From the NCBI RefSeq assembly GCF_047663525.1, contig NC_092603.1:661501-725500 (forward strand): a stretch of 64,000 nt of DNA, in the 5' to 3' direction. Positions 22,220 through 32,114 of the stretch are shown here, one piece after another (positions within the stretch are counted from its first letter, which is position 1; each line of letters starts with the position of its first letter). The position numbers and the translations under genes are program-made. Below the pieces are notes generated by a model that saw only the letters and a list, made by a program, of their open reading frames with translations, did not search any database and was not told where the DNA came from. The stretch is from Anas platyrhynchos. Taxonomy: Eukaryota > Chordata > Aves > Anseriformes > Anatidae.

Positions 22220-22254
22220 GCTGGGGAGGGGGGGGCAAAAAGGGGGAGTCAGGG

Positions 22255-22790
22255 GGGGTCTGGGGTGCACGGGAGCCCCCCCAGTGCCCCCCAGTTTCAC
22301 CCAGTGCCTCCCAGTTCCCCCCAGTGCCCCCCCCCAGTGACACCCAGTGCCTCCCAGTGCCACCCAGTGACCCCCCCAGTTCGCCCCAGTACCCCCTAGT
22401 GTCACCCGGTGCCCCCCCAGTGTCACCCAGTGCCCTCCCAGTTCACCCCAGTGCCCCCCAGTTCCCCCCAGTGCCCCTCCCAGTTTCATCTAGTGTCTTC
22501 CCAGTTCACCCCAGTGCCCTCCCATTTCTCCCCAGTGCCACCCAGTGCCTCCCAGTTCCCCTCAGTGTCCCCCCAGTGTCACCCAGTGACCCCCCAGTTC
22601 CCCCCAGTGCCCTCCCAGTTCCCCCCAGTGCCCTCCCATTTCTCCCCAGTATCACCCAGTGACCCCCTGCTCCCCCCAGTGCCTCCCAGTTCCCCTCAAT
22701 GCCCCCCCAGTGCCCCCCAGCGTCACCCAGTGCCCCCCCAGTTCCTCCCAGTGCCCTCCCAGTCCCCCCCAGTGCCCTCTCCCCCCAGCC
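22255..22790 (-). repeat. Intron minisatellite of the 22-kb minus gene
   Basis: CCCAGTGCCCCCCAGTTCCC type 10-20 bp units fill the space between the non-coding first exon and the coding exon. No further exon is seen. Confidence 0.8.
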
Positions 22791-22877
22791 CAGCGGCCAT
22801 ACCTTGGGTCAGCAGCAGCACTGGGAGCACTGGGAGCGGCACTGGGAGCGGCACTGGGAGCACTGGGAGCACTGGGC

Positions 22878-23020
22878 TCTTATAGGTGCCCCCGGGGCTG
22901 GGTGGGGTCAGGGTGGGGGTGGCGGGGGCCACCCCCACCCTTGGGTGCCCCCCCCCCAATTTTCCCCCTGGGTGCGGCCCCGCCAGCTCAGCCGGTCCTG
23001 GGGACGTGGCAGCTGAGTCA
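22878..23020 (-). promoter_or_regulatory. Promoter of the 22-kb minus gene: TATA and AP-1
   Basis: TATAAGA on the minus strand spans 22878-22884, with repeated CAGTGCTCC at the expected start site (22805-22875). A perfect AP-1 site, TGAGTCA, spans 23014-23020, about 130 bp upstream of the TATA box, next to a GCCCCGCCAGCTCAGCCGGT block (22977-22996). Confidence 0.65.
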
Positions 23021-23024
23021 GGGC

Positions 23025-23975
23025 CCCTATAGGTCCTGCCCCTATAGGTCCTGACCCTATAAGCCCTGCCCCTATAGGTCCTGCCCCTATAGGTCCTGAC
23101 CCTATACGTCATGCCCCTATACGTCATGCCCCTATATGCCCTTCCCCTATACACCCTGCCCCTATATGCTCCTCCCCTATACGTCCTGCCCCTATATGCC
23201 CTGCCCCTATAGGTCCTACCCCATACATCATGCCCCTATAAGCCCTGCCCCTATACGCCCCTTCACTTATAGCCCTGTCCCTATAGCATCCCCTATATCT
23301 TGTCCCCTATAGCTCGTCCCCTATAGCCCGTCCCCTATATCTCGTCCCCTATAGCTCATCCCCTATACCTCGTCCCCTATAACTCACCCCCTATATGTCA
23401 TCCCCTATATCTCGTCCCCTATAGCCCGTCCCCTATATCTCGTCCCCTATAGCCCATCCCCTACATCTTGTCCCCTATATCTCGTCCCCTATAGCTCATC
23501 CCCTATAGCCTCCCCCATATCTTGTCCCCTATACCTCGTCCCCTATAGTTCATCCCCTATACCTCGTCCCCTATATCTCGTCCCCTATATCTTGTCCCCT
23601 ATATCTCATCCCCTATATCTCATCCCCTATATCTTGTCCCCTATATCTCGTCCCCTATATCTTGTCCCCTATAGCCCAACCCCTATAGCTCACCCCCTAT
23701 ACCTCATCCCCTATAGCCTCCCCTATACCTTGTCCCCTATACCTCGTCCCCTATAGCTCACCCCCTATATGTCGCCCCCTATAGCCTGCCCCCTATATCT
23801 TGTCCCCTATATCTCGTCCCCTATATCTCGTCCCCTATATCTCGTCCCCTATATCCTCCCCTATATCTCGTCCCCTATATCTCACCCCCTATATCTCGTC
23901 CCCTATAGCCCATCCCCTATATCTCGTCCCCTATACCCCATCCCCTATACCCCATCCCCTATATCCTCCCCCCAG
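23025..23975. repeat. CCCCTATA array upstream of the 22-kb promoter
   Basis: Some 60 units of 14-16 bp of the type CTCGTCCCCTATAT or CCTGCCCCTATAGGT fill this stretch, giving a dense row of CTATA/TATAG cores immediately upstream of the minus-strand promoter. Confidence 0.9.
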
Positions 23976-24059
23976 CACCCCATAGCCCCCCCACCCCACA
24001 GCACTCACACACCCCCCTTTTTTTTTTTTTTTTGGGGGGGGGAGGGGGGATCCAAACCA

Positions 24060-24065
24060 TTTATT
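24060..24065 (-). terminator. Poly(A) signal of the 131-aa secreted-protein gene
   Basis: AATAAA on the minus strand lies 54 bp after the stop. It is followed by an A-tract and a GT-rich stretch (TGTGTGAGTGCTGTGG, about 23992-24007), consistent with a downstream element. Confidence 0.8.
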
Positions 24066-24118
24066 GAGCCGGGGGGGGTCCCAAAATTTCCACCCCCCCC
24101 CCTTTACTGGGGGGGGGT

Positions 24119-25515
24119 TCAGGGGGGGCTGGGGGTGGGGGCCAGGAGGTCGCGGATTTCGGGGAGCAGCTCCAGGAGGGGTTGGGGGACGCCCCCCGCC
24201 CCCCCCCGGCGCCGGGGGGTTTGTAGGGCCGCCGCCAGGCGCCCCAAAGCCTCCATCACGCGGCCTTCGGCCTCCTCCTCCTCATCTTCATCCTCCTCCT
24301 CCTCCTCCTCCAGCGCCGGTACCGGGGTGGTGATGGGGGCGGTGGTGGGGATACTGGTATGGACACTGGGAGCACTGGTTTGGGTACTGGTGGGGGTACT
24401 GGGAGCACTGGGGAGGGTGGTGGGGGGCAGGCTGCGGGCGCTGGCACCTGGGGACAAGGGGACAGAGATGGGGACGGGGACCCCCCGGGGACCCCAAGCC
24501 CCCTGACCCCATTTGGGGACCCCGGTGTCCCCGTCCCCTTGTCCCCAGTCCAGCCCAGTTTAGGGATGGGTCCCAGTTCCCCCAGTTCCCACTCCATCCC
24601 AGTTTGGGGACCCTGGTGTCCCTGTCCCTTTGTCCCCATCCCAGACCCTTCTGGGGACCCCAATGTCCCCACCCCATCCCAGTTTGGGGACCCAGTTTAG
24701 GTCCAGGTCCCAGTTTCCCCCATCCCCGTCCCAGTTTGGGGACCCAGCTGTCCCCATCCCAGTTTAGGGCCAGGTCCCAGTTCCCCCTCTCCCCATTCCA
24801 TCCCAGTTTGGGGACCTAGGTGTCCCCATCCCAGTTTAGGGCCAGGTTCCAGTTTCCCCCGTTCCAACCCCATCCCAGTTTAGGGCCAGGTCCCAGTTCC
24901 CCCCATTCCATCCCAGTTTGGGGACCTGTCCCCATCCCAGTTTAGGGCCAGGTCCCAGTTCCCCCTCTCCCCATCCCATCCCAGTTTGAGGACCCAGCTG
25001 TCCCCATCCCAGTTTAGGGCCAGGTCCCAGTTTCCCCCATTCCATCCCAGTTTGAGGACCCAGGTGTCCCCATCCCAGTTTAGGGCCAGGTCCCAGTTTC
25101 CCCCGTTCTGTCCCAGTTTGGGGACCCTGGTGTCCCCATCCCAGTTTAGGGCCAGGTCCCAGTTCCCCCCATTCCCACCCCATCCCAGTTTAGGGACCCG
25201 GCTGTCCCCATCCCAGTTTAGGGCCAGGTCCCAGTTTCCCCCATCCCATCCCAGTTTAGGGACCCCAGTGTCCCCATCCGAGCTTAGGGCCAGGTCCCAG
25301 TTTCCCCCATCCCATCCCAGTTTGGGGACCCAGCTGTCCCCATCCCAGTTTAGGGACCCAGCTGTCCCCATCCCAGTTTAGGGCCAGATCCCAGTTCTCC
25401 CAGTTTAGGACCAGACCAGTTTGGGGACCGGACTGGGAGGGCACCTACCGAGCCGGCCGGGCCCCAGCAGGGCGAGCAGACAGAGCAGGATGCCGAGGGT
25501 CCCGGGAGCACCCAT
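24119..25515 (-). CDS. Small secreted protein (131 aa), unrecognised
   Basis: Two exons on the minus strand, 25515-25449 (phase 1 out) and 24447-24119. Exon 1 encodes a signal peptide (MGAPGTLGILLCLLALLG, cleavage probably near GRLGASA). The mature protein has a Thr/Pro/Ser-rich segment (residues 26-68, suited to O-glycosylation), a run of Glu/Asp (about residues 70-86), an amphipathic helix (RVMEALGRLAAALQ), a basic turn (PRRRGG) and a second helix (PQPLLELLPEIRDLL). It has its own TATA-like box and poly(A) signal. The small size, signal exon and phase-1 junction match CDSN and the 17.9-kb gene. No family is recognised; a small mucin-like or antimicrobial-type secretory protein is possible but not shown. 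Confidence 0.7.
24500..25440 (-). repeat. Intron minisatellite of the 131-aa gene
   Basis: Units of about 60-75 bp built from CATCCCAGTTTAGGGCCAGG and TCCCAGTTCCCCCCATT fill the intron. No other exon is seen. Confidence 0.8.
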
Positions 25516-25564
25516 GGGTGCTGCTGGGGAGCACTGGGAGCACTGGGAGCACTGGGAGCACTGG

Positions 25565-25570
25565 TTTTAA
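25565..25570 (-). promoter_or_regulatory. TATA-like box of the 131-aa gene
   Basis: TTAAAA on the minus strand lies 50 bp upstream of the ATG, followed by four CAGTGCTCC-type units over the expected start site. The same 9-bp unit sits at the start of the 22-kb minus gene. Confidence 0.55.
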
Positions 25571-25679
25571 GGGCGGACGGGAGGTGCCCCCCCCCCACGC
25601 CCCTGTTTTCGGCCCAGCCCGGGTGCGGCCGCCCACGGCAGGGTGGGGACTGGGTGGCACTGGGATGGAACTGGTCCCG

Positions 25680-26470
25680 GTCCCGAGAGCCTTACTGGGG
25701 CCTTACTGGGCCATACTGGGCCATACTGGGCCATACTGGTCTCTGTGGGGCTGTATGTGTCCCTATAGGGCTCCTACTGGTCCCTGTAGGGCTTTTACTG
25801 GTCACGATGGGGCTCCTACTGGGCCCTATGGGGCCATACTGGTCTCTGTGGGGCCATACGGGTCACAGTGTGGCTCCTACTGGTCCCTACGGGGCCATAC
25901 TGGTCTCTGTAGGGCTCCTACTGGTGGTTTTGGGGTTTCTACTGGTCCCTATGGGGCCATACTGGTCCCTATGGGGCTCTTACTGGTCCCTATGGGGCCA
26001 TACTGGTCTCTGTAGGGCTCCTACTGGTGCCTATGGGGCTCCTACTGGTTCCTATGGGGCCATACTGGTCCCTATGGGGCTCTTACTGGTCCCTATGGGG
26101 CCATACTGGTCCCTTTGGGGCTCCTACTGGTCCCTATAGGGCTCCTACTGGTCCCTATGGGGCTCTTACTGGTCCTTATGGGGCCATACTGGTCCCTTTG
26201 GGGCTCTTACTGGTCCCTATGGGGCCATACTGGTCCCTGTAGGGCTCCTACTGGTGCCTATGGGGCTCCTACTGGTTCCTAAGGGGTCTTACTGGTCCCT
26301 ATGGGGCTCCTACTGGTCCCTATGGGGCCATACTGGTCCCTATGGGGCTCTTACTGGTCCCTATGGGGCCATACTGGTCTCTGTAGGGCTCCTACTGGTT
26401 CCTAAGGGGTCTTACTGGTCCCTATAGACCTCCCACCTGTCCCTCTGGGGGCTTACTGGTCTCTTTAGGG
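25680..26470. repeat. Intergenic minisatellite (ACTGGTCCCTATGGGGC)
   Basis: Alternating CATACTGGTCCCTATGGGGC and TCCTACTGGTCCCTATGGGG units of about 22 bp. Nothing else is seen. Confidence 0.85.
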
Positions 26471-26739
26471 TTCATACTGGTCCTGACGGGGCCATACTGG
26501 TCCCAGGTGCCCCTGTCCTTGTGGGTGTCCCCTTTCTGACCCCAAAATCCCCGTCCTGTCCCCGATGTCCCCACCCCAGTGTCCCCGTTCCCGCCCCAGT
26601 TGTTGTCCCCAACCCATCCCATTCCCAGTGTCCCACCCCAGTGTCCCCATTCCTGCCCCAGTTGGCGTCCCCAGTGTCCCACCCCAGTGTCCCCATTCCC
26701 GGCCCCGTGGGCGTCCCCGTCCTGGCCCCGATGTCCCCG

Positions 26740-26805
26740 TCCCCAGGCGTGGGTGCGGACCGGCCCCGCCGGCTCAGCCGGTGCCAGGACGCGCGGGGAC
26801 ACGTT
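26740..26805. other. Orphan copy of a promoter-proximal block
   Basis: The sequence GGCCCCGCCGGCTCAGCCGG (about 26763-26782) nearly matches the block upstream of the 22-kb minus promoter at 22977-22996. It stands alone between minisatellites, with no TATA box or signal exon nearby. Confidence 0.45.
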
Positions 26806-28340
26806 GGGGACATTTTGGGGACACGTGTGGCCATGGGGACATGTTGGGGACATGTTGGGGACATTTGGGGGACACATTGGGGACATTTTGGGGTCATTTG
26901 GGGGACATTTTGGGGACATTCTGGGGACACATGTGGTCATGGGGACACCTTGGGGACATTTTGGGGACATTTTGGGGACACATGTGGTCATAGGGACACA
27001 CTGGGGACATTTTGGGGACATTTTGGGGACACATGTGGTCATAGGGACACCTTGGGGACATTTTGGGGTCATTTTGGGGACATTCTGGGGACATTCTGGG
27101 GACATGTATGGCCATAGGGACACACTGGGGACATTTTGGGGACATTTTGGGGACACATGTGGCCATGGGGACACCTTGGGGACATTTTGGGGTCATTTTG
27201 GGGACATTTTGGGGCCATGGGGACACATTGGGGACATTTGGGGACATTTTGGGGACATTTGGGGGACACATGTGGTCATAGGGACACCTTGGGGACATTT
27301 TGGGGTCATTTTGGGGTCATTTTGGGGACATTTTGGGGACACGTGTGGCCATGGGGAAACCTTGGGGACATGTTGGGGACATTTGGCGGACACGTGGTCA
27401 TAGGGACACATCGGGGACATTTTGGGGTCATTTTGGGGACATTTTGGGGACATTCTGGGGACACATGCGGCCATGGGGACACTTTGGGGACATTTTAGGG
27501 ACATTTTGGGGACAGTTTGGGGCCATGGGGACACATTGGGGACATTTGGGGACATTTGGGGGTCATTTTGGGGACATTTTGGGGACACATATGGCCATAG
27601 GGACACACTGGGGACACATTGGGGACATTTTGGGGTCATTTTGGGGACATTCTGGGGACATTCTGGGGACACATGTGGCCATGGGGACACATTGGGGACA
27701 CATTGGAGACATTTTGGGGACACATGTGGCCATGGGAACATGTTGGGGACACATTGGGGACATTTTGGGGACATTTTGGGGACACGTGTGGCCATGGGGA
27801 CACATTGGGGACACATTGGGGACATTTTGGGGGACATTTTGGGGGCATTTTGGGGACATGGGGACACATTGGGGACACATTGGAGACATTTTGGGGACAT
27901 GTGTGGCCATGGGGACACGTTGGCGACATTTGGGGTCATTTTGGGGACATTCTGGGGACATTTTGGGGACATTTTGGGGACATGGGGACACATTGGGGAC
28001 ATTTGGGGACACGTTGGGGACATTTGGGGGACATGTTGGGAACACCTTGGGGACACCTTGGGGACATTTTGGGGACATTTTGGGGACACACTGGGGACAT
28101 TTTGGGGACACGTGTGGCCATGGGGACACCTTGGGGATATTTGGGGACATTTTGGGGACATTTTGGGGACATTTTGGGGACATTTTGGGGACATGGGGAC
28201 ACGTTGGGGACATTTTGGGGTCATGTGTGGTCATAGGGACACACTGGGGACATTTTGGGGACATTTTGGAGACACATGTGGCCATGGGGACACCTTGGGG
28301 ATATTTGGGGACATTTTGGGGACATTTTGGGGACATTTTG
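26805..28340. repeat. Intergenic minisatellite downstream of CDSN
   Basis: GGGGACATTTTGGGGACACA and GTGGCCATGGGGACAC type units, with higher-order cycles of roughly 60-130 bp. It gives very long shadow frames on both strands. Confidence 0.9.
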
Positions 28341-28376
28341 GGGACACGGACGAGGCGGGCTCCGAGCTCCAAGGCC

Positions 28377-28382
28377 TTTATT
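28377..28382 (-). terminator. CDSN: CDSN poly(A) signal
   Basis: AATAAA on the minus strand lies about 47 bp after the CDSN stop codon (28429-28431). The GGGGACATTTT repeat begins just beyond. Confidence 0.85.
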
Positions 28383-28428
28383 GGGACACACGAACGGGGC
28401 CGGGGGGGGGGGGGGCTCGGGGTGCCCC

Positions 28429-31400
28429 CTACTCATCGCAGCCCCCGCAGCCGGACTGGGTTTGGTCGGATCCCGCCCCAGATCCCCCCCCAGATCCCCC
28501 CCCAGATCCCCCCTGGGATCCCCCCCGGGATCCCGAGCTGTAGGTCCCGCTCCCCGATCCCGATCCCGATCCCGATCCCGCTCCCGCTCCCGCTCCCGAT
28601 CCCGTTCCTGCTCCCGATCCCGATCCCGATCCCGATCCCGATCCGTGAGTGGATCCCGATCCCACGGGGGGGCCGCGGCGCAGGGGGATGTAGCCCCCGA
28701 TCCGGGCGGGATCCCGCAGCCCCGGCACGAAGGGGATCCCGGGGTTCTTGTATACGGGGCGCTGGGAACCCCCCTGGGATCCCGACCCCCCGTAGGATCC
28801 CAATCCCCCGTAAGGTCCCGATCCCCCATAAGATCCCGATCCACCCCCATAGGATCCTGATCCGCCCCCATAAGATCCTGGTCTACCCCCATAGGATCCC
28901 GATCCGCCCCCATAAGATCCCGATCCACCCCCATAGGATCCCGATCCCCCATAAGATCCCGATCCACCCCCATAAGATCCCGATCCCCCATAAGATCCCG
29001 ATCCGCCCCCATAAGATCCTGGTCTACCCCCATAAGATCCCGATCCGCCCCCATAGGATCCCGATCCCCCATAAGATCCCGATCCGCCCCCGTAGGACCC
29101 CGAATCCCCCCCATAGGATCCCGATCCCCCGTAGAACCCCGAATCGTCCCCGTAGGACTCGGGGAGCCCGTAGGATCCCGAGCTGCCCCCATAGGATCCC
29201 GATCCGCCCCCATAGGATCCCGATCCGCTGCCTCCTTGGGACCCGCTGCCCCCCTGGGATCCCGGTCTACCCGATCCCGATCCCGACCCAAATCCCCCAT
29301 GAGATCCCGGTCTACCCGATCCCGATCCAAATCCCCCTTGGGATCCTGGTCTACCAGATCCCGATCCCGATCCGGACCCAAATCCCCCTTGGGATCCTGG
29401 TCTACCCGATCCCGGTCTACCTGATCCCGATCCAAATCCCCCTTGGGATCCTGGTCTACCCGATCCCGGTCTTCCTGATCCCGATCCAAATCCCCCCTGG
29501 GATCCCGGTCTACCCGATCCCGATCCCGATCCGGACCCAAATCCCCCTTGGGATCCCGGTCTACCCGATCCCGATCCGGACCCAAATCCCCCTTGGGATC
29601 CCGGTCTACCCGATCCCGATCCAGACCCAAATCCCCCTTGGGATCCCGGTCTACCCGATCCCGATCCCGATCCAGACCCAAATCCCCCTTGGGATCCCGG
29701 TCTACCCGATCCCGATCCGGACCCAAATCCCCCTTGGGATCCCGGTCTACCCGATCCTGATCCCGATCCCGATCCCGATCCGGACCCAAATCCCCCTTGG
29801 GATCCTGGCCTGCCCGATCCCGAGCCGCTTCCCCCTTGGGGGCCGTAGCTCCCCGATCCGGATCCACTCCCGTAGGGCAGCAGTCCATAGGATCCCGATC
29901 CCCCATAGGATCCCGATCCCCCGGAGGATCCCGATCCGCCTCCATAGGATCCCGATCCGCCCCCAGAGGATCCCGAGCCGCCTCCATAGGATCCCGATCC
30001 TCCATAGGGTCCCGATCCCCCATAGGATCCCGATCCTCCGTAGGATCCCGAGTTGATCCCATGGGATCCCGATCCTCCATAGGGTCCCGATCCTCCATAG
30101 GATCCCGAGCCGCCTCCATAGGATCCCGATCCCCCGTAGGATCCCGAGTCGATCCCATGGGATCCCGATCCTCCGGAGGATCCCGAACCGATCCCGGAGG
30201 ATCCCGAGTGGCTGTAGGATCCCCCGGGGGATCCGGCCCCGCTGGAGGGCAGCTGGGGGCTGAGGAATCCAGCGGGATCCTTGCAGGGATCCACCCCGGC
30301 CATCAGCGGGGCCAAGCGCGATCCCGAATCGCAGCCGTCGGCAGCGCCTGGATCTGGGGGGGGGGGGTCACAGGGGGGTCATCCCAGTCCGTCCCAGTTC
30401 GTCCCAGTTCATCCCAGTTCATCCCAGTTCATCCCAGTTCATCCCGGTCCTTTCCAGTTCATCCCGATCCTTCCCAGTCCATCCCAATCCTTTCCAGTTC
30501 ATGATTCTTTCCAGTCCCTCCCAGTCCATCCCAGTCCATCCCAGTTCATCCCAATCCTTCCCAGTCCGTCCCAGTTCATCCCGGTCCTTTCCAGTTCATC
30601 CCGATCCTTCCCAGTCCATCCCAGTCCTTCCCAGTCCTTCCCAGTCCATGCCAGTCCTTTCCAGTTCATGATCCTTCCCAGTCCTTTCCAGTCCATCCCA
30701 GTTCATCCCAGTTCATCCCAGTCCATCCCAGTCCTTTCCAGTCCTTTCCAGTCCATCCCAGTTCATCCCAGTCCTTCCCAGTCCTTCCCAGTTCCCCTCA
30801 ATCCATCCCAGCCCTTCCCAGTCCCCATCCCAGTCCGTTCCCACCCATCTCTTTCTCTCCCAGTTCCCACCCCAGTCCCTCCCAGTTTGCCCAGTCCTCA
30901 GCCCAGCCCCTCCCAGTTCCCTTTCCAATCCCTCCCAGTTCCCATCCCGGTCCATCCCAGTTCCCCTTCCAGTCCCTCCCAGTTCCCATCCCGGTCCCTC
31001 CCAGTTCCCTTTCCAGTCCCTCCCAGTTCCCATCCCAGTCCCTCCCAGTTCCCCTCCCAGTCCCTCCCCATCCATTCAGGATTTACTTCCAATCCCTCCC
31101 AGTCTCCATCCCAGTTCTTCCCAGTTGCTCCCAGTCCCCATCCCGGTCCTTGCAAATCACACCCAGTTCCTCCCAGTTCCCCCCAGTTCGCCCAGTTCCC
31201 CCAGATTCCTTACCAGTCCCTCCCCAGTCCCTTCCCAGTCTCTCCCAGTCCCTCCCTAATCTCTCCCAATCCCTCCCAGTCTCTCCCAATCCCTTCCCAG
31301 TCCCTTCCCAGTCTCTCCCAGTGCCCCCCAGCACCCTCCCAGTCTCTCCCAATCCTTCCCAATCACTTTCCAGTCTCTCCCAGTCCCTTCCCAGTCTCTC

Positions 31401-31967
31401 CCAGTCTCTCCCAGTCCCTTCCCAGTTCCTCCCGGTGTCCCCCAACACCCTCCCAGTCCCTCCCAGTCTCTCCCAGTCCCTCCCAATGCCCACCAGCACC
31501 CTCCCAGTCCCTCCCAGTGCCTCCCAATCCCTTCCCAGTCTCTCCCAGTCCCTTCCCAATCCCTCCCAGTGCCCCCCAGTAACCTCCCAGTCTCTCCCAG
31601 TCCCTTCCCAGTCCCTCCCAGTGCCCCCCAGTAACCTCCCAGTCTCTCCCAGTCCCTTCCCAGTCCCTCCTAGTCCCTCCCAGTGCCCCCCAGTAACCTC
31701 CCAGTCTCTCCCAGTCCCTTCCCAGTCCCTCCCAGTCCCTCCCAGTGCCCCCCAGTAACCTCCCAGTCTCTCCCAATCCCTTCCCAATCCCTCCCAGTGC
31801 CCCCCAACCCCTCCCAATCCCTTCCCAGTCTCTCCCAATCCCTCCCAGTGCCCCCCAACCCCCCTCCCAGTCCCTCCCAGTCCCTCCCAGTCCCTCCCAG
31901 TCCCACCTGGGAGGCAGAAGCAGAGCAGCAGGAGCCCGAGGGCCGAGAGCAGCCGGGGCCCGGCCAT
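28429..31967 (-). CDS. CDSN: CDSN, corneodesmosin
   Basis: Secreted adhesion protein of corneodesmosomes, stored in lamellar granules of keratinocytes. Two exons on the minus strand, 31967-31907 (phase 1 out) and 30353-28429, encode 661 residues. Exon 1 is a signal peptide (MAGPRLLSALGLLLLCFC). The mature N-terminal region carries GVDPCKDPAGFLSPQ, which matches my recollection of SDPCKDP...SP in human CDSN. Then come Gly/Ser blocks: GSYGGSG repeats, about a dozen GRPGSQGGFGSGSGS units, and GSYGGGSGSYGG repeats. A non-repetitive patch (VPGLRDPARIGGYIPL) resembles human VPGMTYSKGKIYPVGY. The C-terminus is QTQSGCGGCDE. The two-exon structure and the human neighbourhood agree. The Gly/Ser repeats are longer and more regular than in mammals. 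Opposite-strand frames are shadows. Confidence 0.82.
30370..31905 (-). repeat. CDSN intron minisatellite
   Basis: Plus-strand CATCCCAGTTCATCCCAGTC units (30370-30790) change to CTCCCAGTCCCTTCCCAGTC units. No additional exon is seen. Confidence 0.85.
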
Positions 31968-32019
31968 GGCCGGGGCCGTCGGGGACATCGGGGACACTTT
32001 GGGGCCGGCGGGGGACGGC

Positions 32020-32098
32020 CCTAAATAGGGCCAGGGGTGGGGTGGGGCACCCATGGGTGCCACCGCCCGGGGAGGGGACAGCGGGGACACCTGAGTCA
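32020..32098 (-). promoter_or_regulatory. CDSN: CDSN promoter: CArG/TATA-like element and AP-1
   Basis: CCTATTTAGG (32020-32029, minus strand) fits both a CArG box and a TATA-like element, 53 bp upstream of the ATG. A perfect AP-1 site, TGAGTCA, lies at 32092-32098. AP-1 control is common for epidermal differentiation genes; its use here is inferred. Confidence 0.6.
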
Positions 32099-32114
32099 CC
32101 GGGCTTGACCCGCT

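Noticed and set aside
21287-22399. Plus-strand frames over the 39-bp repeat (VIYRIREV type)
   Set aside because: Period of 39 bp keeps all frames open; no splice or promoter evidence on the plus strand beyond the end of the 17.9-kb gene.
27300-30056. 918-codon plus-strand frame crossing CDSN
   Set aside because: It is antisense to CDSN Gly/Ser codons (RIPIRPHKIP repeats) fused with an intergenic repeat; the minus strand has the signal exon, splice sites and poly(A) signal.
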